A stretch of DNA of 64,000 nt from the NCBI RefSeq assembly GCF_014655715.1, contig NZ_BNBM01000001.1:312742-376741 (forward strand). The letters are read 5' to 3'. This stretch comes from Streptomyces lanatus (GTDB lineage Bacteria; Actinomycetota; Actinomycetes; Streptomycetales; Streptomycetaceae). The position numbers were made by a program, and so were the translations under genes. The number at the start of each line of letters is the position of its first letter. Positions within the stretch are counted from its first letter, which is position 1. Shown here piece after piece: positions 44,657 through 54,513 of this stretch. A model generated the notes under the pieces. The model made no database searches. It saw only the letters and a list, made by a program, of their open reading frames with translations, and was not told where the DNA came from.

Positions 44657-47556
44657 GAGTTCTCTCCTGGTTGTCCGGGCCGGTCGGCGGCGGGGTCGAG
44701 CAGTTCCGCGAGGTGCAGGGCGCGGATGCCCCGGTCTCCGGCGAGGTGGTCGATCTGGGTGGCGCAGCTGAAGCCGTCGGCCACGACGACGGCCGGTGTC
44801 CGAGGGTCGACGTCGTCGAGGCGGGGTCTCAGGGCGAGGTCGGCGACGGCCATCGAGGTGTCGTAGTGCTCTTTCTCGAAGCCGAAGTTGCCGGCCAGCC
44901 CGCAGCAGCCCTCGGCCTCGTCGACCTTCGTCACGCCGAGGCGGCCGAGCAGGTCGCGGGGGTGGCGGCCTTTGAACGTGGCGTACTCGTGGCAGTGGGT
45001 CTGCAGCACGACGTTGTCCGGCAGCTCCGGTGGCGCCCAGCCGGGTGCGGCGAGGTCGGTCAGGGCTCCGGTGAGGGTGTGGACGCGGGCCGCGACGCGT
45101 CGGGCGGCGTCGGTGCCGAGGAGTTCGGGCACGTCACGCTTGAGCGCTGCGGCGCAGCTGGGTTCGGCCACGACGATGGGCCGATCGTCGCCGTTGTCCA
45201 GGCGGGCGACCGTGCGGGCCATGATGCGGCGCGCGAGCGACAGTTGCCCGGTACTCACCCAGGTCAGGCCGCAGCACAGGTCGTCCTGTGCCGTGCAGGG
45301 AAGGCCGGCGTCGGCGAGTACGCGGCTCGCCGCCCCGGCCACGTCGGGGCGGAAGGCGCGGGTGAAGCTGTCCACGAAGAGCAGCGTCTTCGCCGGTTCG
45401 CCGGTCCTCGCCGTGCGCAGCGCCCGGCGCAGCGCGTGCCGGGAGGCGAAGGCCGGGATCCGGCGTTTCGTGGTCACGCCACCGAGGCGCGCGAGCAGCT
45501 TCCCGAGCGGGCCGCGCAGCAGCGCGTTCACCGGGCGGGCCGCGCATCCGGCGAGCTTGGATGTCAGGGGCAGCCAGCCCAGGGAGTAGTGGGAGCGGGG
45601 TCTGACTCGGCCCTTGTAATGCTGGTGCAGGAACTCCGCCTTGTACGTGGCCATGTCGACGCCGACCGGACAGTCGCTGGAGCACGCCTTGCAGGACAGA
45701 CACAGATCAAGGGCGTCCTTGACCTCGGTCGAGCGCCAGCCGTCCTGGACGGTCCCGCCCCGCACCATCTCCTGCAGGAGACGGGCCCGGCCCCGCGTGG
45801 AGTCGTTCTCCTCCCCCGTGGCCCGGTAGCTGGGGCACATCACGCCGCCCGCGTCGCTGCGGCAGCGGCCGACGCCGACACAGCGGCGTACCGCTCCCGC
45901 GAAGCCGTCCTCGTCGTGGGGGAAGGAGAAGAGGGTCTCGACGGGCACCACGTCCGAGGGCGTGTGCAGCGCGAGGTCGGCGTCGAGGCGGGCCGGGGCC
46001 ACGATCACGCCGGGGTTGAGCAGGCCCTCGGGGTCGAAGATCTCCTTGAAGCGGGCGAACGCCCGGATCATGCGGTGGCTGTACATGACCTCCAGCAGCT
46101 CGCCGCGGGCCCGCCCGTCACCGTGCTCGCCCGACAGCGAGCCGTCGTGCTCGACGACCAGGGCGGCGGCTTCGGAGAGGAACCGGCGGGTGGCGGTCCG
46201 CCCCGAGTCCGTGGCGAGGTCGAAGTCGATGCGTACGTGGACGCAGCCGGCGCCGAAATGCCCGTACAGCACACCGGTCAGCCCGTGGGCGGCCAGCAGC
46301 TTGCGGAAGTCCCGCAGGTAGGCGGCCAGGTCCTCGGGCGCGACCGCCGCGTCCTCCCAGCCTGGCCAGGACTCCCCGCCGTCCACGAGACGAGCCGCGA
46401 GCCCCGCCCCGTCCTCACGGACCCGCCACAGCGAGCGCCGCTCGGCCGGACTGTGCACGACCCGCCCGCCGGTCATCCGGCCGCGGGCCTTGAGCACCTC
46501 CAGCAGTTCGTCGGCGCGGGCGTCGACGGCCGCCTGGTCGTCGCCGTCGAGCTCGACGTACAGCCAGGCACGCCCTTCCGGCAGCCCGGTGACGGAGTCC
46601 GGACCACGCCGGGCGCGCATGGTGGCGACGATCGCCTCGTCCATGCCCTCCACGGCGGTGGGGTGCCGGCGCAGGATCTCGGGGACGTCCTCGGCGGCGT
46701 CGACCACGTCGTCGTAGCCGAGGGTGAGGAGGGTGGAAGCCTGTGCGGTCGCCACGAGGCGGACCGTCGCTGCGGTGACGACCGCACAGGAGCCCTCGGT
46801 GCCCACCAGTGCGCGGGCCATGTCGAAGCCGTGCTCGGGCAGCAGGTGGTGCAGCTGGTAGCCGGAGACCTGACGCGGAATGCGGCCCAGCTCGGTACGG
46901 ATCAGCGCCAGATCGGCCTCGATCAGGCGGCGAACGTCCGCTTCGAGGCGGGCGACCCGCTCGACCGCGTCCGTGTCGTTCGGGTCGGCCGCGTGCAGGC
47001 CGGTCCGGTCGGCGACGGCCCGCACGCCGTCGGCCGTCACGATCTCCAGAGCCTCGATGTGGCTGCTCGTGCGCCCGTGCCGCACGGACCGGTTGCCGCA
47101 GGCGTCGTTGCCGATCATCCCGCCGAGGGTGCACCGGCTGTGCGACGACGGGTCGGGGCCGAAGGTGAGCCCGTGCAGGGCCGTCGCGCTGCGCAGCGCG
47201 TCCAGGATCACTCCGGCCTCGACGCGCGCGGTGAGGGCCACCGGGTCGATGTCCAGGATCCGGTTCATGTACCGGGAGAAGTCCAGGACGACGCCCGGCC
47301 CGACCGCGTTGCCCGCCATGCTGGTGCCGCCGCCACGCGCGGTGACCGGGATGCCTGTCTCACGGCAGGCCCGCAGCACCGCGACGACGTCGTCGGCGCT
47401 GCGGGGAAAGACCACGGCCCTCGGCGGGACCCGGTAGTTGGAGGCGTCGTAGGCGTAGAGACCGGTGGAGCCAGGGCCGGTCTCCACCCGCAGGCCAGGC
47501 GCGGTCTCGGCGAGCCGCGCGACCAACGCCTCCAGGGCCGTGGTGGTGTCCGTCAT
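44653..47556 (-). CDS. FAD-linked dehydrogenase with Fe-S domains, YdiJ-like
   Basis: A 967-residue fusion. The N-terminal half is a GlcD/D-2-hydroxyacid type FAD-binding dehydrogenase (VTARGGGTSMAGNAVGPG). An iron-sulfur part follows with CVGVGRCRSDAGGVMCPSY and CLSCKACSSDCPVGVD, and two CCG-type motifs (DDLCCGL, EGCCGLAGNFG) end the protein. This is the architecture of YdiJ, a D-2-hydroxyglutarate dehydrogenase. Between gabT and gabD it may oxidise a hydroxyacid by-product of GABA catabolism and pass electrons to the membrane. Overlaps both neighbours by 4 bp. Confidence 0.88.
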   Translation of the reverse strand: MTDTTTALEALVARLAETAPGLRVETGPGSTGLYAYDASNYRVPPRAVVFPRSADDVVAVLRACRETGIPVTARGGGTSMAGNAVGPGVVLDFSRYMNRILDIDPVALTARVEAGVILDALRSATALHGLTFGPDPSSHSRCTLGGMIGNDACGNRSVRHGRTSSHIEALEIVTADGVRAVADRTGLHAADPNDTDAVERVARLEADVRRLIEADLALIRTELGRIPRQVSGYQLHHLLPEHGFDMARALVGTEGSCAVVTAATVRLVATAQASTLLTLGYDDVVDAAEDVPEILRRHPTAVEGMDEAIVATMRARRGPDSVTGLPEGRAWLYVELDGDDQAAVDARADELLEVLKARGRMTGGRVVHSPAERRSLWRVREDGAGLAARLVDGGESWPGWEDAAVAPEDLAAYLRDFRKLLAAHGLTGVLYGHFGAGCVHVRIDFDLATDSGRTATRRFLSEAAALVVEHDGSLSGEHGDGRARGELLEVMYSHRMIRAFARFKEIFDPEGLLNPGVIVAPARLDADLALHTPSDVVPVETLFSFPHDEDGFAGAVRRCVGVGRCRSDAGGVMCPSYRATGEENDSTRGRARLLQEMVRGGTVQDGWRSTEVKDALDLCLSCKACSSDCPVGVDMATYKAEFLHQHYKGRVRPRSHYSLGWLPLTSKLAGCAARPVNALLRGPLGKLLARLGGVTTKRRIPAFASRHALRRALRTARTGEPAKTLLFVDSFTRAFRPDVAGAASRVLADAGLPCTAQDDLCCGLTWVSTGQLSLARRIMARTVARLDNGDDRPIVVAEPSCAAALKRDVPELLGTDAARRVAARVHTLTGALTDLAAPGWAPPELPDNVVLQTHCHEYATFKGRHPRDLLGRLGVTKVDEAEGCCGLAGNFGFEKEHYDTSMAVADLALRPRLDDVDPRTPAVVVADGFSCATQIDHLAGDRGIRALHLAELLDPAADRPGQPGENS

Positions 47557-48821
47557 CGCGCTGCCGCTCCCGATGTGCCGGCCTCGACGGCGGTCGCCCA
47601 TGCCTGGAGGCCCTCGTCCACCGCGGTCTCGTCGATGACGAGCGCCGGGATCATGCGTACGACCTGGTTCCAGGCACCGCACAGCAGCAGGAGCAGGCCC
47701 TCGTCGACGGCGGCTCGCTGCACGCGGGCGGCGGTCTCGGGGTCGGGGCTGCCGTCCTCGGTGACGAACTCGGTGGCCAGCATGAGGCCGAGGCCGCGCA
47801 CGTCGCCGATGCCCGGCGTCCGGTCGGCCACCGCCTCCAGGCCCTGGCGCAGCCGCTTGCCCATGGACTCGGCGTTCTCGACGAGCTTCTCGTCACGTAC
47901 GACGTCGAGGGTGGCGCAGGCCGCGGCGCAGGCGACGGCGTTGGCGCCGTACGTACCGCCCTGCGAGCCGGGCCACGCCTTGGTCATCAGCTCCTCGGAG
48001 GCGGCGATGCCGGACAGCGGGAACCCGCTGGCCAGGCCCTTGGCGGTGACGAGGATGTCGGGCGTGACGCCGAAGTGGTCGTGACCCCAGAAGCGACCGG
48101 TGCGGCCGACGCCCGTCTGCACCTCGTCGAGGATCAGCAGGAAGCCGTGGCGGTCCGCCCGCTCCCGCAGGCCCTCCATGAAGGCGCGGTTGGCGGGGAC
48201 GTATCCGCCCTCCCCGAGCACCGGCTCGACGATGATCGCGGCCGTGTCGGCGGGCGAGGAGATCGTCTGGAGCGTGTAGTCCAGCTCCTTCAGGGCGAAG
48301 CGGGTCGCGGTCTCCTCGTCCCAGCCGTACCGGTACGCCGAGGGGAACGGCGTGACGACGACACCGCTCATCAGCGGGGAGAAGCCGGACCGGAAGCGGG
48401 TGCCGGAGGTCGTCATGGAGGCGGCGGCGACCGTACGGCCGTGGAAGCCGCCGTGGCAGACGATGACGTTCGGCCGGCCGGTGGCCTGGCGGGCCAGCCG
48501 CAGGGCGGCCTCCACCGCCTCGCTGCCGGAGTTGGTGAAGAACAGGCTGTCCAGGCCGGACGGCAGCACCTCGCCGAGCTTCTCGACCAGCTGGCGCAGG
48601 GGCTGGTGCATGACCGTCGTGTACTGGCCGTGGATCAGCGTGCCCACCTGTTCCTGCGCCGCCGCGACGACCTTGGGGTGGCAGTGACCGGTGCTGGTGA
48701 CGCCGATGCCGGCGGTGAAGTCGAGGTAGCGGCGGCCGTCCTGGTCGAAGAGGTGGACGCCCTCGCCCCGGGCCGCCACCACGGGCGTGGCCTGGCGAAG
48801 GTGCGGCGACAGTGCGGTCAT
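47553..48821 (-). CDS. gabT: 4-aminobutyrate aminotransferase-like
   Basis: A 422-residue class III aminotransferase (TNSGSEAVEAALRLAR, DEVQTGVGRTGRFWG, Schiff-base Lys in LVTAKGLASGFPLSG). The sequence fits GABA transaminase, converting GABA and 2-oxoglutarate to succinate semialdehyde and glutamate, with gabD two genes later. It is the first gene of a three-gene operon and is divergent from a PucR regulator. Confidence 0.85.
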   Translation of the reverse strand: MTALSPHLRQATPVVAARGEGVHLFDQDGRRYLDFTAGIGVTSTGHCHPKVVAAAQEQVGTLIHGQYTTVMHQPLRQLVEKLGEVLPSGLDSLFFTNSGSEAVEAALRLARQATGRPNVIVCHGGFHGRTVAAASMTTSGTRFRSGFSPLMSGVVVTPFPSAYRYGWDEETATRFALKELDYTLQTISSPADTAAIIVEPVLGEGGYVPANRAFMEGLRERADRHGFLLILDEVQTGVGRTGRFWGHDHFGVTPDILVTAKGLASGFPLSGIAASEELMTKAWPGSQGGTYGANAVACAAACATLDVVRDEKLVENAESMGKRLRQGLEAVADRTPGIGDVRGLGLMLATEFVTEDGSPDPETAARVQRAAVDEGLLLLLCGAWNQVVRMIPALVIDETAVDEGLQAWATAVEAGTSGAAAR

Positions 48822-48849
48822 GTTCGTCTCCCGGCCTCGGTGTTCGGTC

Positions 48850-48903
48850 TGCTGCGGTTCTGCTGGTGTTCTGCTGCGGTTGTGCTGCGGTTGTACTGCG
48901 TTC
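48850..48903. repeat. Degenerate CTGCTGCGGTTGTG-like tandem repeats
   Basis: Four to five imperfect copies of a TGCTGCGGTTnTG unit lie just upstream of the gabT-like gene in the divergent promoter region. They may be stacked binding sites for the adjacent PucR regulator or simple slippage. The rest of 48904-49128 shows no gene. Confidence 0.6.
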
Positions 48904-49128
48904 TGACGAGCATCTCGGCGGACCAGGGCCGCGCCAACGCGCGATCTGTCCGGCCGGGACGCGGTATCCGGACGTTGTGTCAGGCGCGCCGGGCCCTCCA
49001 CGCCGCCCCTCCGCCTCGTGGCTGCCGTCTCCGTGCTCTTGCGCAGGTCAGCGATGCTTGTCAGAGTGACGGGGCACTTCCCCGAGCTCTGTGCCTTCAC
49101 CGGAGCCGGGACCCCCCATGGAGGCACC

Positions 49129-50823
49129 GTGAGCGAGAACCACCCCACGGCTCCAGGGCCGGGCGCCGACGGCCCCGACGCCCGCGTGCCGGGCCGCGAG
49201 GTGAACACCGCCGGCCGCCCGCTCACCGTGGCCGACGTACTGGCCCTTCCCGTCCTCGCCGCCGGACAGCCCCAGGTCGTCACCGGCTTGTCCCGGCTCG
49301 ACCGCCCCGTCCGCTGGGTCCACATCACCGAACTGACCGACCCCGCCTCTTTCCTGAAAGGCGGCGAACTCGTCCTGACCACCGGGATGCCTCTGCCCGA
49401 GGAGCCGGCGGGCGTGCGCCGTTACGTCGACGAACTCGCCGACATCGGCGCGGCGGCCCTGGTCATCGAACTGGTCCGCCGCTACCACCGCCCGCCCGAC
49501 GCCCTGGTCCACGCCTGCGAGGTCCGCGGCCTGCCCCTCGTCACCCTGGCCAAGGACGTCAACTTCCTGGAGGTCACCCAGGTCGTCCACGCGTTCATCC
49601 TCGGCAACCAGGCCGAGGTGATGCGGCGGACCCAGCGCGTCCACGAGGCGTTCACCGCCCTCACCCTGCGCGGCGCCGGGCCCGAGGACGTCGTACGCGC
49701 CGCCGCCGAGATGAGCGGCCACACCGTCGTACTGGAGAACCTGGTCCACCAGGCACTCGTCTGCGAGCCTTCCGGTGACACGGCCGAGGCGGCGCTCACC
49801 TCCTGGGAACAGCGCTCCCGAGCGACACCGCCCGCCGACCACACCACCGTCTCCGGCCCCGAGGGCTGGCTCGTGGCGCCCGTCGAGTACCAGGGCGAAC
49901 GCTGGGGCAGGGTGGCCATGCTGCCGCCCGCGCCCGGCCCGGCCGCTCACTCGACCTTCGGCCCGTTCGGTCCGGAAGCCGTCACGGTTCTGGAGAGAAC
50001 CGCGATGGCCCTCACCATCGCCCGTCTCACCCACCCCACGCCGTGGGAACGCGCAGCACACCGCGGCGTGCTGCGCGACCTCGTCGAACAGCGCCACCGC
50101 TCGCCCGCCGACGCCGAGGCCCGGATCGCCGCGCTGGGCCTGCCCACGGCGGACTCCCGCTTCATCGCCGTACTCGCAGACGTCCCCTGCGAGGACGACA
50201 CGACCAAGGCCGAGGAACTCCTCTCCGAGGAGCTGAAGAAGAAGGGAACACAGGCCCTCGTCGGCCTCCTCGCACCGACCCGCCTCGGCATCCTCCTGTC
50301 CCTGCGCCCCGAGCAACCGTGGCGCCCTGTCGTCGAGCATCTGAGCCGCACCGCACTCGACCTGGTTCCCGGGACGACGGTGAGCACGGGCAGCGAGGCG
50401 GCAGACCTCCCTGCCGTCGCCCGCTCCTTCCGTGAGGCGACCCGCGTCGCCGAAGCCACCGAGCCCGGCCAGTCGCTCCCGCCGGACCGCTCATACCACG
50501 AACGATCCGACATCGGCCTGCGTCGCCTTCTCTTCGCTCTCCGCGACGACACCCGGATCCAGGACTACGCCGAACGCCGGCTCGGCCGACTCGCCGACCA
50601 CGACGCCCGCCATGGCACGGACCTGCTGACCACCCTGCGCCACTACCTGGACGCGGCAGGCAACAAGACGGTGGCCGCCCGCTCCGGCGGTCTGTCCCGC
50701 GAGACCGTCTACCAACGACTGCGCGCCATCGAGCGGATACTCGACTGCGACCTCGAGTCCGGCGAACAGCGCACCGAACTGCACGTGGCACTCACGGCCC
50801 TCGACGTCCTGCGGCTCCAATGA
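49129..50823 (+). CDS. PucR-family transcriptional regulator
   Basis: A 564-residue regulator with an N-terminal PucR domain (VADVLALPVLAAGQPQVVTG; GGELVLTTGMPLPEE), a central GGDEF-like sensor region and the C-terminal PucR helix-turn-helix (HYLDAAGNKTVAARSGGLSR). GTG at 49129 follows GGAGG. It is divergent from the gabT-like operon and probably activates it in response to GABA or a related amine. A start further upstream is open but unlikely. Confidence 0.9.
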   Translation: MSENHPTAPGPGADGPDARVPGREVNTAGRPLTVADVLALPVLAAGQPQVVTGLSRLDRPVRWVHITELTDPASFLKGGELVLTTGMPLPEEPAGVRRYVDELADIGAAALVIELVRRYHRPPDALVHACEVRGLPLVTLAKDVNFLEVTQVVHAFILGNQAEVMRRTQRVHEAFTALTLRGAGPEDVVRAAAEMSGHTVVLENLVHQALVCEPSGDTAEAALTSWEQRSRATPPADHTTVSGPEGWLVAPVEYQGERWGRVAMLPPAPGPAAHSTFGPFGPEAVTVLERTAMALTIARLTHPTPWERAAHRGVLRDLVEQRHRSPADAEARIAALGLPTADSRFIAVLADVPCEDDTTKAEELLSEELKKKGTQALVGLLAPTRLGILLSLRPEQPWRPVVEHLSRTALDLVPGTTVSTGSEAADLPAVARSFREATRVAEATEPGQSLPPDRSYHERSDIGLRRLLFALRDDTRIQDYAERRLGRLADHDARHGTDLLTTLRHYLDAAGNKTVAARSGGLSRETVYQRLRAIERILDCDLESGEQRTELHVALTALDVLRLQ

Positions 50824-50871
50824 GGTCCGTGCCGGGCGATGCCCTTTTCCTGCGACCGCGATGTGGCGGCG

Positions 50872-52728
50872 TCAGACAACCGACCGGGGTGCGGTTCGCC
50901 CGGCACTGACCTTCTCCTCCCCCTGCACACCTCTCCTACGGGACCGACGGGACATCCGGCCCCGGACTGACGCCGGGCCGCGCGCAGCCGCGGCGTCCGT
51001 GCCGGAGAGGGCGAGGACGGAGAGCAGGACGAGTGCGCAGGCCGGGGCGAGTACGGTCCAGGGCGCCAGTTCCGCGTACGGCTGGTTCTCCGAAAGGAGG
51101 CGGCCCCACTCGGCGGTGGGCGGCTGTTCGCCCAGACCGAGGAATCCGAGGGAGGCCAGTACGAGGACGGTGGTGGGCAGGCGCAGGAGGGCGTTGCGCA
51201 GGACGGGGGGCAGTACGGCGGGGAGCAGGTGGTGGCGGAGGAGGTAGCCCGGGCCGGCGCCGAAGGAGAGGGAGGCGAGCATGTGGCCGCTGGCCCGTTC
51301 CTGTTCCAGCAGGGCCGCGGCCTGGGCGGCGTAGGGGGTCCAGCCGACCAGGCAGACCGCGAGGGCGGCACCCGAGGCCGAGGGGCCTGTCACCGCCGTG
51401 GTCAGCATTCCGGCGAGGACAGCAGGCATCGTCGACACCACTTCCGTGAGCCCCGCGCCGACCTGTGCCGCCATGCCGAGCAGGAGCCCGATGACGGTGC
51501 ACACCGCCGTCACCGCGAGGGCCATGCCCACCGTGCGCAGCGCCCCGTGGCCCAACCGGGCCAGCAGATCTCGGCCGAGCGCATCCGTGCCCAACGGGTG
51601 TGCGGCTGAGGGCGGGAGCAGTCGGGCCGCGGTGTCCACGTGGAGGGGATCGCGGAGCAGTCCGGCGGTGACGAGAGTGAGCAGGGCGAGGGCGCAGGCC
51701 ATGGCGGCCCAGCGGGTGAAGCGCCCTCGGGCAGCGGCCGGTGTGTGCAGGGCGGGCAGGGCTCCGTCCCGCAGGGCCGGGCCGAGCAGGGCGCGACGCA
51801 GGACCTGGATGAGGAGGCCGGCGACGACGCCGAGCAGGATGAGGGCGAGTGTCGCGGTCTGCAGGGGCGGGAGGTCCTGGGCGATGGCGGCGTCCAGGGC
51901 GAGGCGGCCGAGGCCGGGAATGTTGAAGATCTTCTCCACCGCGACGGCACCGCCGACCAACCCCACGACGGTCGGCAGGAGTTGCGGGAGGACACCGGCC
52001 AGCGCGCGGCGCAACGCATGCCGGGCGACGTGGTGGGGTGCGTAGCCGTAGGCGTGCCAGGTCCGGGCCCACGGTTCGTTGAAGGCAGCGGGGAGCGACT
52101 GGTCGAGCAGACCGCCGATCATCGCGCCGGACGGAACCCCGAGGGCGAGCGCGGGCAGCACCATGGACGGCGGTCCCTCCCACCCGCTGGACGGGAACCA
52201 GCCCAGCCACACCCCGCACACGGTGGCGAGGAGTGAGGCGAGCAGGAACTTGGGCAGCGCCGCGAGGACGCCGACGCCGATGGCCCCTGTCCCCCGGTGC
52301 AGTCGTCGCCGGGAGCCGAGATACACGGTGCGGGCACTGACCAGAGCGGCGACCGCGATGGTGACGACGAGCGCCCCGAGCATCAGCGTGACGGAGACCG
52401 CGAAGGCACTCGTCACCTGGGGCAGCACCGCCTCACCTGACACCCAGGAGGTGCCCGCGTCGCCCTGCGGCAAGGCGCCCAGCCAGTGCAGAAGGTGCGT
52501 GAACGGTCCCTCGTCCAGACCCAGTTGCTCCCGCACCGCAGCCAGCTGCTCCGGAGTCGGATCCTGGTCGGCGGAACGGGCCCGCAGGACCGTAAGGGCG
52601 GGGTCGTTGCCGGACAGCCAGGGCAGCATGGCCACGGCCGTCAGCAGCGCGGCCCCGGCAGTGAGGCGGCCGAGGCCCGCGCGCCACCGGGACGGGCGGG
52701 CCTCGGTACCGGCCGACATGACGCTCAT
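50872..52728 (-). CDS. Fused DppB-DppC ABC permease
   Basis: A 618-residue fusion of the two permeases of a peptide/nickel-type ABC importer. The first half (to about 330) ends in a DppB EAA region (AVEKIFNIPGLGRLALDAAI). The second half begins before PLGTDALGRDLLARL and contains the DppC pattern FGAGPGYLLRHHLLPAVLPP. About eleven membrane helices are visible. It would import an oligopeptide, nickel or metallophore complex. No ATPase gene lies next to it. It starts 6 bp after the binding-protein stop; the ATG at 52728 has only a weak ribosome site, so coupling is likely. Confidence 0.88.
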   Translation of the reverse strand: MSVMSAGTEARPSRWRAGLGRLTAGAALLTAVAMLPWLSGNDPALTVLRARSADQDPTPEQLAAVREQLGLDEGPFTHLLHWLGALPQGDAGTSWVSGEAVLPQVTSAFAVSVTLMLGALVVTIAVAALVSARTVYLGSRRRLHRGTGAIGVGVLAALPKFLLASLLATVCGVWLGWFPSSGWEGPPSMVLPALALGVPSGAMIGGLLDQSLPAAFNEPWARTWHAYGYAPHHVARHALRRALAGVLPQLLPTVVGLVGGAVAVEKIFNIPGLGRLALDAAIAQDLPPLQTATLALILLGVVAGLLIQVLRRALLGPALRDGALPALHTPAAARGRFTRWAAMACALALLTLVTAGLLRDPLHVDTAARLLPPSAAHPLGTDALGRDLLARLGHGALRTVGMALAVTAVCTVIGLLLGMAAQVGAGLTEVVSTMPAVLAGMLTTAVTGPSASGAALAVCLVGWTPYAAQAAALLEQERASGHMLASLSFGAGPGYLLRHHLLPAVLPPVLRNALLRLPTTVLVLASLGFLGLGEQPPTAEWGRLLSENQPYAELAPWTVLAPACALVLLSVLALSGTDAAAARGPASVRGRMSRRSRRRGVQGEEKVSAGRTAPRSVV

Positions 52729-52734
52729 CGGCCG

Positions 52735-54258
52735 CTACTTCAGGTGGGTGTCGACGTCGATCAGGGAGCGCTCGCGAGGGTCGAGGAGCACGCCCTCGAC
52801 GTTCGCGGCGATGCCCTGGACGACCTTCTCGTGGACGAGTGGGACGACGGCGTCGGTGCGCAGGATCTGCGCCTCGGCGGCCATGATCTTCTGCTGCCGC
52901 TTCGTCGTGTCGCCTTCCTCGGCGGCGGACTTGATGGCCTGGTCCACCTTGGTGTCCTTCAGACGGGCGATGTTGTACACGCCGTCGCTCTTGTAATCGC
53001 TCGCCAGGTAGGCGACCGCGTCGCCGGTGTCGAGGAGCACCACCCGGGACATGACGAGGGCGTCGTACTTGCCGGCGAGGAGGTCGGCCTCCATCTGCGT
53101 GTACTCGCGGACGTCCTGCTTCACGGTGAACCCGGCCTTCTCGAGCTGCTGCTGCAGCACGGAGGCGGCCTCGGGCAACTCCGCGCGGTTGGTGAAGGCG
53201 GCCAGGCGCAGAACCTTGCCCTTCGTCTTGGACCTGACCTGCGCGGGTGTCGCGGCCTTGGCCCGGCCGGTGACCTCGACACGCTTGTCGGCCGCCCAGG
53301 ACACGGCGGGTCCGAACAGGCCCTGCGCGGGGTCGGCGTAGCCGCTGAAGATCGAGTCGACGAGCGCGGAGCCGTCCGCTGCCTCACTGGCCGCCGCGCG
53401 CAGCGCGGGGTCGGTGAAGATGCCGTTGCCGGTGTTGAGGATGAGGCTGTCGGTCCGTACGGAGGGCACTTCGTGACGGGTGTCCGCGTCCAGCAGCTTG
53501 GCCTGGGAGGTGGGGATCCACTCGGCGATGTCCACGTCGCCGCCGCGCAGGGCGTTGGCGCGGGCGATGCCGTCGGCTATCCAGGTGACGTCGATGCCGG
53601 GCGCCTTGGCCTTGCCGCCCCAGTAACCGTCGTAACGGTCGAGCGCGGCCTTGGACTTGCCGGTGAGCTTCATGACCTTGAAGGGGCCGGTTCCGGTGCC
53701 GATCGGGCTGACCGTGCCGTCCTTGCCGTACGCCTTGGCGGAGAGGATGGCCAGCACCGGGCTGGCCAGGCGCAGCGGGAGCACCGGGTCGGCGGCCTTG
53801 GTGCTGATGGTGACCGTGTCGGCGTCGTCGGCCTTCGCGGTGAGGGTGACGTCGCTGAGGACGCGGGGCTTGGGCGTTGCGGCGTCCGCGTGGTCGAGGG
53901 CGTTGACCACGGACTCGGCGGTGACCGGCGTGCCGTCCTGGAAGGTGGCCTTGCGCAGCTCGAAGGTCCAGGTCGTGGGGTTGGTCTGCTTCCAGGACTT
54001 CGCCAGCGCGGGGGCTGCGGCGCCGTTCTTGTCCAGGGCGGTGAGTCCTTCGACGACGGAGAGCTTGCCCAGCAAGGTGGCGTCGTCGCTGTACGGGGAC
54101 AGTGCCTGCACCGGCGGCCGGGCGAGCGCGACCCTCAGCCGACCGGCCGACCCGCCTTCCGTATCCGAACCGGATCCTTCTGCGCCGGACACGAAACAGC
54201 CCGCGAGCAGCGGAGTGAGGGCGAGAGCCACGAAGACGCCACGGGGGGTCGTACGCAT
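52735..54258 (-). CDS. DppA-type ABC substrate-binding lipoprotein
   Basis: A 507-residue solute-binding protein of family 5. The lipoprotein signal ends at LLAGCFVSG. The mature part has the family pattern (VVEGLTALDKNGAAAPALAK, SWKQTNPTTWTFELRKATF, PIGTGTGPFKV). It binds peptides, nickel or metallophores for the fused permease downstream. An iron-box-like palindrome about 80 bp upstream suggests iron repression. Confidence 0.9.
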   Translation of the reverse strand: MRTTPRGVFVALALTPLLAGCFVSGAEGSGSDTEGGSAGRLRVALARPPVQALSPYSDDATLLGKLSVVEGLTALDKNGAAAPALAKSWKQTNPTTWTFELRKATFQDGTPVTAESVVNALDHADAATPKPRVLSDVTLTAKADDADTVTISTKAADPVLPLRLASPVLAILSAKAYGKDGTVSPIGTGTGPFKVMKLTGKSKAALDRYDGYWGGKAKAPGIDVTWIADGIARANALRGGDVDIAEWIPTSQAKLLDADTRHEVPSVRTDSLILNTGNGIFTDPALRAAASEAADGSALVDSIFSGYADPAQGLFGPAVSWAADKRVEVTGRAKAATPAQVRSKTKGKVLRLAAFTNRAELPEAASVLQQQLEKAGFTVKQDVREYTQMEADLLAGKYDALVMSRVVLLDTGDAVAYLASDYKSDGVYNIARLKDTKVDQAIKSAAEEGDTTKRQQKIMAAEAQILRTDAVVPLVHEKVVQGIAANVEGVLLDPRERSLIDVDTHLK

Positions 54259-54335
54259 GGGAGGTCCTGTCATGCGAGAGAGGGTGGTTTGAGCCCCTGC
54301 GCGCCAGAGGTGGGCAATGGGGGCTCGGTCACTAT

Positions 54336-54354
54336 ACTTAGGCGAGCCTTACTT
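54336..54354 (-). promoter_or_regulatory. Putative DtxR/IdeR-type iron box
   Basis: TTAGGC-GA-GCCTTA (54338-54351) is a near-perfect palindrome resembling the actinobacterial iron box TTAGGTTAGGCTAACCTAA. It sits about 80 bp upstream of the binding-protein gene. Confidence 0.6.
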
Positions 54355-54433
54355 GATCTACTCGGTAGGTGAATTCTCAACCAATGAGATCGCCGCGCAT
54401 GAGGTAACGCCATCCGCGACCGGATGGCTCCGC

Positions 54434-54513
54434 TATGGCATGACCTGGCTCATCCCCGCTCCGGCTGACCCGCGAGCCGGCTTCCGCCATGCGGCGAGCG
54501 TCGGCAGCGTACC
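54434..54513. repeat. ~80-bp diverged repeat, copy 2
   Basis: Matches 21185-21268. The surrounding 54355-54878 stretch is open on the plus strand (from 54317 to 54922) but I recognise no family, and it overlaps the asnC 3' end, so I do not call it a gene. Confidence 0.45.
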
